Part shown: in pieces, positions 24,786 through 33,934 of the stretch | Numbering within the stretch: position 1 is the first letter of the stretch | How the letters are laid out: the number at the start of each line of letters is the position of its first letter | NCBI RefSeq assembly: GCF_000332055.1 | Contig: NZ_ALVZ01000199.1 | Location: 1 to 54,053 of the forward strand | From: Xenococcus sp. PCC 7305 | GTDB taxonomy: Bacteria; Cyanobacteriota; Cyanobacteriia; Cyanobacteriales; Xenococcaceae | Length of the DNA stretch: 54,053 nt | Reading direction: 5' to 3' | Notes under the pieces: model-generated | Told to the model about the DNA's origin: nothing | The model's database searches: none | What the model saw: only the letters and a program-made list of their open reading frames with translations | Translations under genes and position numbers: made by a program

Positions 24786-26753
24786 ATGGCTGTACTGGAA
24801 AAAGGCAATATCACGATCCATACCGAGAATATCTTCCCGATTATCAAGAAGTCTCTCTACACAGATCATGAGATCTTTCTGCGGGAACTTATTTCCAACT
24901 CCGTCGACGCGATTTCTAAACGCAAAATGGCATCTTTGGCTGGAGAATCCACAGGAGAAGTTCCAGATGGAGAAGTTACGATCGCGATAGATAGCACCAA
25001 AAACACAATCTCGGTTTCCGACAACGGAATTGGCATGACTGTCGAAGAGGTCAAAAAATATATCAATCAGGTTGCCTTTTCTAGTGCGGAAGATTTTATT
25101 AAAAAATATGAAAAAAGTTCCAATGATCTGATTGGTCATTTTGGATTGGGTTTCTACTCTTCCTTTATGGTGGCAAAGCAAGTAGAAATTGATACTCTTT
25201 CCTATCAAGAAGGCGCAACCGCAGTCCATTGGTCTTGCGATGGTTCCCCAGAATTTGAGTTGACTGATTCGGAAAAGACCACAGTAGGTACGACAATTAC
25301 TCTATTCTTACAAGACGAAGAGAAAGAATATTCTGAACCCCAGAGAGTAAGACAGCTAGTCAAAACCTACTGCGATTTCATGCCCGTGAAAATCGTCTTA
25401 GATGGAGAAGCCATCAATAAAAGACGTGCTTTGTGGAAAGAGTCGCCCCAAAGTTTAACGGATGAAGATTATTTAGAGTTCTATCGTTATCTCTACCCTT
25501 TCCAAGAAGATCCTCTATTATGGGTACATCTTAATACTGATTATCCCTTCTTGCTCAACGGGATTCTCTATTTTCCGAAACTAAAACCCGATGTTGATGT
25601 CAGCCAAGGACATATCAAGCTTTTCTGTAATCAGGTATTTGTTAGCGATCATTGCGAAGAAATTATCCCTGAGTTTCTTATGCCCTTACGCGGGGTAATT
25701 GATAGCCCTGATATTCCGCTGAATGTTTCCCGTAGCGCCTTAACTAACGATCGCACTGTGCGACGGATTGCTGATTTTATTGCTAAGAAGATTGGCGATC
25801 GCCTAAAATCTCTCTACAACGAAAATCGCAATGAATATATTCGTTGTTGGGAAGATGTGGGAACTTTTGTCAAATATGGTTCTCTCAAAAACGAGAAATT
25901 TAAAAAGCAAGTAGAAGATTTTATTATCTACAAGACCACCTATCAAGCAGATGCTGCTACCGAAGAAGCTCCCAAGGTAGAGGTGCAAACTGATGGTGAT
26001 GATGAATGGGCAAAGGTCACGGGCGATGACACTCCCAGCAAACCCTATACTACTCTTCAAGAGTATCGCGATCGCAATCAAGAATCCCAAGAAAATCAGG
26101 TTTTCTATTGTAGTGATCCTTCGACTCAAGGAACTTTTGTTGACTTATACAAAAATCAAGGGTTAGAAGTTCTGTTCCTCGATTCCTTTATCGACACCAA
26201 TTATTTTGTACCTTTCCTCGAAAGAGAACATAACGATTTAAAATTTGCGCGGGTTGATTCAGAGTTAGATAAAAACTTGGTAGAAGAAGACAAAGCCCAA
26301 GAGATTGTCGATCCGACTACCAACAAAACTCGCAACGAAACAATCAAAGAAATCTTCGAGCAGGCCCTTGACAAACCCAAGGTAAATATCAAAACCCAAT
26401 CCATTAAATCAGAAGATCCTCAAGGAACTCCTCCTGCGATGGTTTTATTACCAGAAGCGATGCGGAGATTGCAGGAAATGACAGCTTTGATGCAGGAAAA
26501 AGCGATGGCATTCCCCGAGGAGCATATCTTGTTGGTCAATACTAGTCATCCTCTCATTGAGAATATTATCGACTTGAATAAGGGCGCGATCGTGGACGCG
26601 ACTGGAACTTCTCAATCTGGGGAATTGGTAAAACTAATGTGTCTTCATGTTTACGATTTGGCTCTGATGGCCCAAAAGGCTTTTGATGCTGAGGGAATGA
26701 AGGCTTTTGTCGAACGCTCCAACAAGGTTTTGACCAAGTTAACTCAGAAGTAA
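24786..26753 (+). CDS. htpG: Molecular chaperone HtpG (Hsp90)
   Basis: This bacterial Hsp90 has 655 residues. The GHKL ATPase domain shows FLRELISNSVDAISKRK (about 28-44), SDNGIGM (about 77-83) and GHFGLGFYS (about 116-124). The middle domain has the catalytic Arg region NVSRSALTNDRTVRRI, and the C-terminal dimerisation domain ends without MEEVD, as in bacteria. In cyanobacteria HtpG supports heat and light-stress tolerance and interacts with phycobilisome linker proteins and tetrapyrrole enzymes. It is cytosolic, and monocistronic here. Confidence 0.97.
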   Translation: MAVLEKGNITIHTENIFPIIKKSLYTDHEIFLRELISNSVDAISKRKMASLAGESTGEVPDGEVTIAIDSTKNTISVSDNGIGMTVEEVKKYINQVAFSSAEDFIKKYEKSSNDLIGHFGLGFYSSFMVAKQVEIDTLSYQEGATAVHWSCDGSPEFELTDSEKTTVGTTITLFLQDEEKEYSEPQRVRQLVKTYCDFMPVKIVLDGEAINKRRALWKESPQSLTDEDYLEFYRYLYPFQEDPLLWVHLNTDYPFLLNGILYFPKLKPDVDVSQGHIKLFCNQVFVSDHCEEIIPEFLMPLRGVIDSPDIPLNVSRSALTNDRTVRRIADFIAKKIGDRLKSLYNENRNEYIRCWEDVGTFVKYGSLKNEKFKKQVEDFIIYKTTYQADAATEEAPKVEVQTDGDDEWAKVTGDDTPSKPYTTLQEYRDRNQESQENQVFYCSDPSTQGTFVDLYKNQGLEVLFLDSFIDTNYFVPFLEREHNDLKFARVDSELDKNLVEEDKAQEIVDPTTNKTRNETIKEIFEQALDKPKVNIKTQSIKSEDPQGTPPAMVLLPEAMRRLQEMTALMQEKAMAFPEEHILLVNTSHPLIENIIDLNKGAIVDATGTSQSGELVKLMCLHVYDLALMAQKAFDAEGMKAFVERSNKVLTKLTQK

Positions 26754-26851
26754 TCTCGGTTACTATCGGGCTTTGCCCTTGAAGGCAGACGGCAGATGGC
26801 AGAAGGTAGAAGGTTTAGAGATATTTCTTCCTTCTGCTTTCTATCGATAGT

Positions 26852-27763
26852 TTAAATATCAATAGGAAATACCCAATCTTGATATTGAGCATCTCTATTC
26901 TCTGTAATAGCAGTTAGTTTTTCTCTGATTTTTTCTGTGATTGGCCTGTTGGGGGAAAGATGATAATTTTCTATTCGTTTAACAGGAGTAATTTTTGCTG
27001 CAGTCCCGCTAAAAAATACTTCATCTGCAATCAATAACTCGGTCTTATCTACTGCTCTTTCAATCACTTCTATTCCCAAATCCTTAGCAACAGTAATGGC
27101 ACTATCTCTAGTGATACCCTCCAAGATGTCTTGATCGAAGCCAGGAGTGATTATTTTGTTATCTCTGACCACAAAAATATTCATCCCCGAAGCTTCACAA
27201 ATTTTACCTTGGGAATTCATTAAAATCGCCTCATCAAAACCGGATTCTACAGCTTCTGTTTTGGCTAAAGAAGAGGTGATATAAGCCCCACTAATTTTAC
27301 CTCTTAGGGGCAAACTTCGATCTTCTTGGCGATGCCAGGAACTAATGCGACAACTAATCCCATCAGGAGGTAAATAGTCACCCAATTCTAAACCATAGAT
27401 GAAAAAGTTTTTCTCGATTTTATGTAATCTAGGAGCAATTCCCAAGTCAGAAGTATAGACAAAAGGACGAATGTAAAAAGGCTTCTCTGGCTGATTTTTT
27501 TTGACAAAATCAATAATTGTGTGCTGAATTTTGTCTGCTGGTAAATCATACTGTAAGAACTTGGCGCTATTGCTTAATCTTTGGCTATGGCGATCTAATC
27601 TGAATAATAAAATTTGTTGCGGATTATCAGGATTCGGAATGCCTCTCATTCCACCAAAAGCTCCCGTACCATAATGTAGTGCATGAGTAGCTATGGAAAT
27701 ATTAGCCTGTTCGAAGGGGATAAATTGATTCTCAAAATAAGCAATAGGCAAAAAGTTGTGCAT
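26852..27763 (-). CDS. ilvE: Branched-chain amino acid aminotransferase
   Basis: This PLP-dependent fold-IV transaminase (303 residues) carries out the last step of Val, Leu and Ile synthesis. The N-terminal PIAYFENQFIPFEQANISIATHALHYGTGAFGGMRGI, the catalytic-lysine segment GKISGAYITSSLAK (about 147-160), MNSQGKICEASGMNIFVV (about 177-194) and the ITRDSAITVAKDLGIEV phosphate-binding segment fit IlvE. D-amino-acid transaminase is the nearest alternative and less likely given the N-terminus. Confidence 0.92.
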   Translation of the reverse strand: MHNFLPIAYFENQFIPFEQANISIATHALHYGTGAFGGMRGIPNPDNPQQILLFRLDRHSQRLSNSAKFLQYDLPADKIQHTIIDFVKKNQPEKPFYIRPFVYTSDLGIAPRLHKIEKNFFIYGLELGDYLPPDGISCRISSWHRQEDRSLPLRGKISGAYITSSLAKTEAVESGFDEAILMNSQGKICEASGMNIFVVRDNKIITPGFDQDILEGITRDSAITVAKDLGIEVIERAVDKTELLIADEVFFSGTAAKITPVKRIENYHLSPNRPITEKIREKLTAITENRDAQYQDWVFPIDI

Positions 27764-27845
27764 GATTTAGATTAAGTCTTAAACACCAAAATTTCTGAGT
27801 CAGACTAATAATTCTATCTTTTTCTGAGGACTTATCAACATTATC

Positions 27846-27897
27846 GAGCTTCGCCCTTGAAGGCAGAGGGCAGAGGGCAGAGGGCAGAAGGCAGAGG
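27846..27897. repeat. Hairpin-headed GGCAGAGG tandem repeat
   Basis: A head of AGCTTCGCCCTTGAAGGCAG type is followed by GAGGGCA heptamers. The same head plus heptamers occurs at 26768-26812 and 53951-53986, so it is a composite dispersed element. Confidence 0.75.
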
Positions 27898-27944
27898 GAA
27901 TAAATAATTCTAACTTCTGCCTTCGCTTAACACCTAATACCTTC

Positions 27945-30554
27945 TCATTCTGATAGGTTTTGCAGTCTAGCGAATATTTGTTCCTCATATTGAGTGAATA
28001 TCTGATGCCAATTATATTTTTCTTCTACTAGTTTTCTGCCGTTATTTCGTAATTTCAGCCATAATTGGCGATCGCGATAAATGTTGCTGACTGCTGTGGC
28101 AAAATCCTGAGGTTGATCTCGCACTAACAAATGGACGCCGTCAATCATTTCTAAACCTTCATAACCTGAACTAGTAGAAACCACTGGCAAACCCATTGCC
28201 ATAGCATGGAGAATTTTGATCCGAGTGCCGCTACCGAGGCGCAATGGCACAACGCTCATAAAACATTCTTGGGCAACGATACTCATATCTTCAGGGTCAG
28301 CAATAATCTCAATATTAGTATGGGATATGCTTAATTCTTGAATAATCTTTGGCGGTTCTCGCCCGGCAATACATAAAGAAATGCTAGTATCTTCCTGTTG
28401 AATTAAAGGTAAAATTTCTTCTATAAAATATAATACTCCATCTATATTGGGATAGTAGCTCATGGTTCCCATGAACAATATTTTTTGAGACTTTTCATTG
28501 TTAAGAAGCTTTATTTTATCTATGTTAATTCCATTTTTAACAACAATGGTTTCTCCTTCCCCGCAACGGGAATCTAATTCCGTTTTGTCTGCTTGACTTA
28601 CTACCGTGCGCAAGGTAAATTGCGGCCATAATTCATTTTCATAATCTTCCAATTTTTTATATTCACTTTCTGCATTGACAAAAGGTTGTATTGCTCCAAT
28701 TTCACCTGCTAATTCGGCTATGAGTTCTTTGTCTTGAATTTTTTGACAATTTTTGAGTAGTTTAGACTCAATATTATGTTCATTCAAAATCGTAAAGTGA
28801 TCGCTAAACAAAGAATAATAAGAGGCAGCAAAAATAAAATCAAACAATACAACATCAAAATCAATTTGACTCAATTGCTGTAATGTTTTCCACATATTCC
28901 AGGTTTTTAAGCTATGAACTTGTTTCTGCCCATTTCCCATATTGGCACTCATGGGCATTCCCAGTTTGACCATAAAAGCTTGATCACAATAGGGTCTCAG
29001 CTCTTTTTCTAAGATATAATCTAATTCGTCAAAAATAAAAGATATTACTGTTAAATGATGATTTTTGCCAAAATATTTAATTTGCTCAAACATCCGTATT
29101 GCCGCACCTCCTTTTGCCACAGTGTGGGGAGGATAGGGACAAATCATTAATAACTTGAGTTTTTTATCTGTTGGCAATATTTTTTTACTATTTTGTTTAC
29201 AATATTGAGTTAATTTTTGCCAATTTTTTTCTAATTCTAAAACTTGCTCTAAATTATTGGCATATTCCTGATTATCTGATTCGAGACGTAACGCTTTTTT
29301 ATACAATAAAATTGCGTCTTCTAAATCATACTTCCCCTCAAAAGCCTTTCCCAACTCATTATTATAGCGAGCATTATTGGGTTCCAGACTAATCGCCTTG
29401 CGAAGAAAAATAATCGCCTGCTCAATATCTCTTTGTGCTAGCAAACTACAACCTAAATAATAATAATTTTGGGCAGACAGATTTTTTGGATAACTATTTG
29501 GAGCTGTCGCTAATATTTGTTGATAATTAGTGATTTGTTGATAATATTGATTAAATAAAGGGGTAACTTGTAACCGCGCAATTATTGATTGCCATTCTGG
29601 CAATTTACTAAATGAATAAGCATCAAAATTATAGCCATATAACTCAGCACAATTTTTAAAGCATTTAATCCATCGTGTCACAGTTTCCGGCCAAGAGAAG
29701 GAACTATAGAATTGTGACTTTTGTAAATATGCTGCCATTTCTCTGGTAAAGCCACCCTGATAGCAAAGCCAAGCTAACCAAGTAAAATTATTAAAACGAA
29801 ATTGATTTTTTAGACTAGATATAGATTCTGGTAAATCCGGTTGAGCAAAGAAACTATCTTGCATTGCCTCAGAATTCCTGGCTTGTTTCAGAGAATTTTT
29901 CCAAGTTGCACTGCGATCATGTCTACGATAATATATTGTGACTTGAGGGAGCCATACTCCTCGACAACCTTTAGCAATCAGCCGAAAAACTAGATCGACA
30001 TCTTCACTAGAAAACCAACGACTATCAAACCCATTAACTGTCTCTAGCCATTGTTTCCGAAACATCATTGCCGAAGGCAAAACCGGTTGATGTAAAATCC
30101 AAGTTTTTATTGTTAAATCAGGAATGGCTTCCCATCTTTTAACATCAGCAATAAATTCACCGTTGTTTCTAATGATTCGGAACCCACTATTCACAATTCC
30201 CAACTCTGGTTGTTGCTCAAAAACTTCTACTTGTTTTTCTAGCTTATGAGCCATGAAGATGTCATCAGCATCTAAAAATGCAATTAATTCTCCTTTGGCT
30301 AAGGATATTCCTTTATTTCTAGCAGCAGAAACTCCCTGATTTTTTTGATAAATATAATGTATTTTGTCTTGGTACTGTTCTAATATTTCTACAGTATTAT
30401 CCGTCGAACCATCATCGATAATAATTATTTCGTAATTATGATAAGTTTGGTTGAGGACACTATCTATTGCGATCGCAAGATATTGAGCATTGTTGTAAGT
30501 GGGAATAATAACACTGACTCGTGGTTTTTGATCCTTGAGGTTAGACTTTTGCAA
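27945..30554 (-). CDS. Multidomain glycosyltransferase (GT2-TPR-GT4)
   Basis: This 869-residue cytosolic or membrane-peripheral enzyme has three parts. Residues about 10-230 are a GT2 domain (RVSVIIPTYNNAQYLAIAIDS, IIIDDGSTDNT, FLDADDIF as the metal-binding DxD, SSEDVDL). Residues about 360-455 hold TPR-like repeats (YYYLGCSLLAQRDIEQAI, LGKAFEGKYDLEDAILLYKKAL). Residues about 475-865 are a GT-B domain of GT4 type (KGGAAIRMFEQI, FMGTMSYYPNIDGV, GSGTRIKILHAMAMGLPVVS). It could add two sugars in succession to a surface glycan. Donor and acceptor are not predictable. It begins the surface-oriented stretch of the window. Confidence 0.87.
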   Translation of the reverse strand: MQKSNLKDQKPRVSVIIPTYNNAQYLAIAIDSVLNQTYHNYEIIIIDDGSTDNTVEILEQYQDKIHYIYQKNQGVSAARNKGISLAKGELIAFLDADDIFMAHKLEKQVEVFEQQPELGIVNSGFRIIRNNGEFIADVKRWEAIPDLTIKTWILHQPVLPSAMMFRKQWLETVNGFDSRWFSSEDVDLVFRLIAKGCRGVWLPQVTIYYRRHDRSATWKNSLKQARNSEAMQDSFFAQPDLPESISSLKNQFRFNNFTWLAWLCYQGGFTREMAAYLQKSQFYSSFSWPETVTRWIKCFKNCAELYGYNFDAYSFSKLPEWQSIIARLQVTPLFNQYYQQITNYQQILATAPNSYPKNLSAQNYYYLGCSLLAQRDIEQAIIFLRKAISLEPNNARYNNELGKAFEGKYDLEDAILLYKKALRLESDNQEYANNLEQVLELEKNWQKLTQYCKQNSKKILPTDKKLKLLMICPYPPHTVAKGGAAIRMFEQIKYFGKNHHLTVISFIFDELDYILEKELRPYCDQAFMVKLGMPMSANMGNGQKQVHSLKTWNMWKTLQQLSQIDFDVVLFDFIFAASYYSLFSDHFTILNEHNIESKLLKNCQKIQDKELIAELAGEIGAIQPFVNAESEYKKLEDYENELWPQFTLRTVVSQADKTELDSRCGEGETIVVKNGINIDKIKLLNNEKSQKILFMGTMSYYPNIDGVLYFIEEILPLIQQEDTSISLCIAGREPPKIIQELSISHTNIEIIADPEDMSIVAQECFMSVVPLRLGSGTRIKILHAMAMGLPVVSTSSGYEGLEMIDGVHLLVRDQPQDFATAVSNIYRDRQLWLKLRNNGRKLVEEKYNWHQIFTQYEEQIFARLQNLSE

Positions 30555-30659
30555 GTTTCGCTTTAGGTACTACTCTACATGATTTATACTATAACTTTTC
30601 AAGTTAGATATTGATTACTTGTTTCTTCGAGACTCAACCTTTAGTTTATACCTAAGCCT

Positions 30660-31910
30660 GTGATCGATCCGGAAATGGTGACGACTTCTAGTACTAGTAA
30701 TGCAGTCAAACTTATTTATGACACAGATATCTCTAATGATGCAGATGATGTTAGTGCTTTAGCAATGATTCATGCTTTAGTCGATAATGGGGAAGCTGAA
30801 CTACTTGCAGTTGTAACAAATTCTAATGCTCGGTCAGACAGGACAGCTTCAACTGTTGATGTCATTAATACTTATTACAATCGTCCTAATATTCCGATTG
30901 GTGTTACCAAAGTTACTGATTTACAAGAAGATGGCAGTTGGTATGGTCACAATCTGTATAAGATGTTTCCCCAAGACACCCCTAATGACGAGCAAGTAGC
31001 AGATGCAGTCGATGTCCTAAGAGCAACTTTAGCTGCGGCAGAAGACAATTCAATTTCCTATATACAGGCAGGTTATCCTATCAATATGGCTAGTCTACTG
31101 CGTTCCGAGCCGGATGAGCATAGTAGTCTCAATGGAATAGATTTAGTGCGTCAGAAGGTTAAGGTAGTAGTTATGATGGGTGGTCAGTATCCCCATCCTG
31201 GTACAGAATGGAACTTTTCTCGTAATAGACCTCAAGACACTAAATATGTAGTAGATACTTGGCCAACTCGTATGGTATTTGCCGGATCTGAAATTGGTTG
31301 GAGAATGTATAGTGGGACGAGTTTACAAAATGTTCCAGTATCTAATCCAGTAAGATATACTTATGAGGTATTTAAAGGGTTTGACACTCCCAATAATGCG
31401 ATTACTGATGGGTTTCATTCCTGGGATCCACCAGCCGTATTATGGGCAGTCAGAGGCGATCAAGATTTATGGACAAGGATAAACGAAGGATTCAACCAGG
31501 TTAATGATGATGGTTCTAGCCAATGGCAAACTTGGCGTGATGATGATCGCCACGAGTACCTAGTCAAAACTCAAGATGACTCTGTTTATATAGATATCTT
31601 TGATGAACTTTATATCAGACCGCCAATAAACATAGATGATTCTCTTGCTATTCAAACAGAATCTAACTTGGTAGTTGACCCCTTTACGGGTGCCGGAAGC
31701 AAGGAGCTTTCATTAGATAATAATTTTACTGTTACTTATTCGCTTGGTTTGAGCAGTCAAGAGATAAGTAATAGTCTAGATTTTTCCTGGGGCGTAACTT
31801 CTTCAGAAGTTTCAGAACTAATTTTGAATTCCTTTAGTAACATTGAACCAACAATATTTGGGTCAAATATGCAAGTAATACCGGAGATTGATTTGATTGA
31901 CGATATCTAA
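30660..31910 (+). CDS. Nucleoside-hydrolase-like protein with C-terminal extension
   Basis: Start at GTG 30660 (ATG 30675 is an alternative) gives 416 residues. The N-terminal domain (about 15-320) has the Asp cluster DTDISNDADD (D21, D23, D27, D29, D30), the Ca2+ site of inosine-uridine nucleoside hydrolases. MMGGQYPHPGTEWNFSRN (about 172) and the SWDPPAVLWAVRG stretch (about 258) resemble the DUF1593/nucleoside-hydrolase-like class. The last 90 residues (after about 325) are acidic and Ser-rich with no motif I recognise. There is no signal peptide. Substrate unknown; sugar-related hydrolysis near glycan genes is conceivable. Confidence 0.75.
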   Translation: MIDPEMVTTSSTSNAVKLIYDTDISNDADDVSALAMIHALVDNGEAELLAVVTNSNARSDRTASTVDVINTYYNRPNIPIGVTKVTDLQEDGSWYGHNLYKMFPQDTPNDEQVADAVDVLRATLAAAEDNSISYIQAGYPINMASLLRSEPDEHSSLNGIDLVRQKVKVVVMMGGQYPHPGTEWNFSRNRPQDTKYVVDTWPTRMVFAGSEIGWRMYSGTSLQNVPVSNPVRYTYEVFKGFDTPNNAITDGFHSWDPPAVLWAVRGDQDLWTRINEGFNQVNDDGSSQWQTWRDDDRHEYLVKTQDDSVYIDIFDELYIRPPINIDDSLAIQTESNLVVDPFTGAGSKELSLDNNFTVTYSLGLSSQEISNSLDFSWGVTSSEVSELILNSFSNIEPTIFGSNMQVIPEIDLIDDI

Positions 31911-31940
31911 AAACTTATAGATAGGCAATCATCTGATTAT

Positions 31941-31969
31941 GTTTGAGAATTACGCTATGACTCTCAAAC
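31941..31969. terminator. Hairpin between convergent genes
   Basis: Perfect 8-bp arms GTTTGAGA (31941-31948) and TCTCAAAC (31962-31969) enclose a 13-base loop. There is no long T-tract on either side, so termination efficiency is unclear. Confidence 0.5.
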
Positions 31970-32011
31970 GAAATCTTGTCTTTCGCTAAATATTTATGAT
32001 AAGAATATATT

Positions 32012-33934
32012 TTACCAATGGAATTTCATCTCTAAATATTCTTCTAGCTTGCGATTATAAGGGTTAAAAATCTTCTCCAATTCTTGTTTAATTTCATCAG
32101 TACAAGATTCATAAATGCCTACATTATATTTTATATATGAGCCAGCGGAATAACAATCTAATTGTAAAAAATGCCAGACTTTTTCCATGACTGATGCAGT
32201 GTCTGCAAAAAAATAGTCGCTATTTAAGATTAGAATATTGTTACTGGGAAAAAAATTTTTCCAGCGACGAATTTGCCACAAATAAATACTCTTTAGAATA
32301 TAATCAGATCCTTTGATTATATATTCTAGCTCCTGTTTTTTATAGTTGTTTAAGTGCTCTTTTGTTTGAGAAATAATTTTTTGTAGTGTTCTTGTTTCTA
32401 GCCCACGATTCACATGATGATAGTAATCTGAGATAGTTCGACTTATCGGATTTCTCAGCATAATTATAATCCTAATATCTGAAAAAGCATTATATATTCT
32501 GTGTTCTACTTCAGGAGTAAATATATATTGGGTGCTGGCCTCTCCAGTAGTCAACTTCTCGGAGTCCGTAATTGAGGGAAAATGAGATAAGTACCAATCA
32601 AGACCTTTATCAAAATGTTCATCAAAGAAATTTATTTCTTTTTTATGAGGGAGTAAAACCTGTGGATGTTTTTGCAGATAGGCAAACAAAGAACTTGTCC
32701 CACATTTTGCTGAGCCAATAATAATAAAATCAGGGGCTTTTTGTTTTTTTGTTGTCCAATTTGATTGAGTTAATTCAATATTACTGTTAATCGTATTGTG
32801 ATAGCAGCTATTGCGATAACAACGAATTGCTTTGTCTAGCTGCCCCAATTGAGTAAAGACATCTCCTAAATTTCCCCAAGCTAAATCCAAACTAGGATCA
32901 TTCTCTGTTAATTTCTGATAAAAAAGAAGTATTTCAGTGATTTTTTGTGGAGTAATTTTGATATATTGCAGGATTTTATAAGGTAATTCTTGTTTTGGAT
33001 CAATCTTAACAGCGTTAATATAGCAGTCGAGGGCCGTGTCAAAATTGCCTTGTTGCTCCCAAGCTTGTCCTAAGCCAAGTTCAAAATAGATTTGCCATAA
33101 CTGGGATTTAGTTTTAAGTGATGCTCGATAATCTGCGATCGCCTGTTGCCCCTGAATTAATAAAATCTGGCCTAACCTAAAATAAGTTGACAAATATTGA
33201 GGATTTAATTCTATCGCCTGTTCGTAATAATCAATTGCTTGGAGGTATCTTTGCGTCGCAGCAAATGCAATCCCTAAATAATAATAAGAACAAAAATGCT
33301 GAGACTTTAGCTCAATCACCTTCAGATAGCAATCAATTGCTGCTTGATATTGGAGTTTTCTGTGCAGATTGCGGCCTAATTCATAGTGAGAATTATAAAA
33401 ATCAGGGTTTAATTGTGCTGCTTGGCTATAGTGTGAGATCGCCAGATCAATCTGTTCTTTTTTAGCTAGGATTTTCGCCAAAAAATAATGTGCCCAGGAA
33501 TAATCAGGATTTAATTGTAGAGCTTTTTTATAACAATCGATTGCTTTATCAAGTTTATTTTGACTAGAGAAAATTTGGCCTAACTCATAATGGGAGTAAG
33601 AAAAATCTGGTTTCAATGCGATCGCTTTTTTATAAGCATCAATGGCAGCTTGAATCTTACCTTGTTTGACTAATATTTTTCCCAATGAATAATATGCCCA
33701 AGAGTTATGACAATCCAACTTAATAGCCTGCTCAAAATAAAGTTTTGCTTGCACCAGCAGCCCATATTCCAACAACAAATTTCCTAATTGATAATAATAT
33801 TTGTAAGCATCCGCATCTAATTCTATAGCTTGTCGGTAACAAGCAATGGCTTTATTAAGCTTTCCAGCTTTCCCCAGTTTCTTCGCTTGCTTAGATAGTC
33901 TAAGTGCCCTTTGTTTACTCATCAAAAAACTCAA
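32012..33934 (-). CDS. TPR-sulfotransferase fusion, downstream gene
   Basis: This protein has 640 residues. The first 390 form a TPR solenoid (about ten repeats of AIDCYKKALQLNPDYSWAHY form). The rest (about 393-640) is a PAPS-dependent sulfotransferase: the 5'-phosphosulfate loop IIIGSAKCGTSSLFAYLQKH (about 395-414), KEINFFDEHFDKGLDWYL and the 3'-phosphate site IIIMLRNPISRTISDYYHH (about 481-499), like heparan-type sulfotransferases. It probably sulfates a glycan or protein, with the TPR part recruiting partners. Its start overlaps the end of the upstream TPR-sulfotransferase gene by 20 bp, so the two are co-translated. PAPS supply would depend on cysC-type enzymes elsewhere. Confidence 0.87.
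   Translation of the reverse strand: MSFLMSKQRALRLSKQAKKLGKAGKLNKAIACYRQAIELDADAYKYYYQLGNLLLEYGLLVQAKLYFEQAIKLDCHNSWAYYSLGKILVKQGKIQAAIDAYKKAIALKPDFSYSHYELGQIFSSQNKLDKAIDCYKKALQLNPDYSWAHYFLAKILAKKEQIDLAISHYSQAAQLNPDFYNSHYELGRNLHRKLQYQAAIDCYLKVIELKSQHFCSYYYLGIAFAATQRYLQAIDYYEQAIELNPQYLSTYFRLGQILLIQGQQAIADYRASLKTKSQLWQIYFELGLGQAWEQQGNFDTALDCYINAVKIDPKQELPYKILQYIKITPQKITEILLFYQKLTENDPSLDLAWGNLGDVFTQLGQLDKAIRCYRNSCYHNTINSNIELTQSNWTTKKQKAPDFIIIGSAKCGTSSLFAYLQKHPQVLLPHKKEINFFDEHFDKGLDWYLSHFPSITDSEKLTTGEASTQYIFTPEVEHRIYNAFSDIRIIIMLRNPISRTISDYYHHVNRGLETRTLQKIISQTKEHLNNYKKQELEYIIKGSDYILKSIYLWQIRRWKNFFPSNNILILNSDYFFADTASVMEKVWHFLQLDCYSAGSYIKYNVGIYESCTDEIKQELEKIFNPYNRKLEEYLEMKFHW

Noticed and set aside
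24708-25229. 173-codon minus-strand frame over the htpG start
   Set aside because: It is antisense to the strongly conserved Hsp90 ATPase domain; no independent support.
30660-31910. Duplicate of the Tat-exported nucleoside hydrolase
   Set aside because: Only the Asp cluster is shared; length, flanking motifs and the C-terminal extension differ, so they are distant relatives and not a recent duplication.
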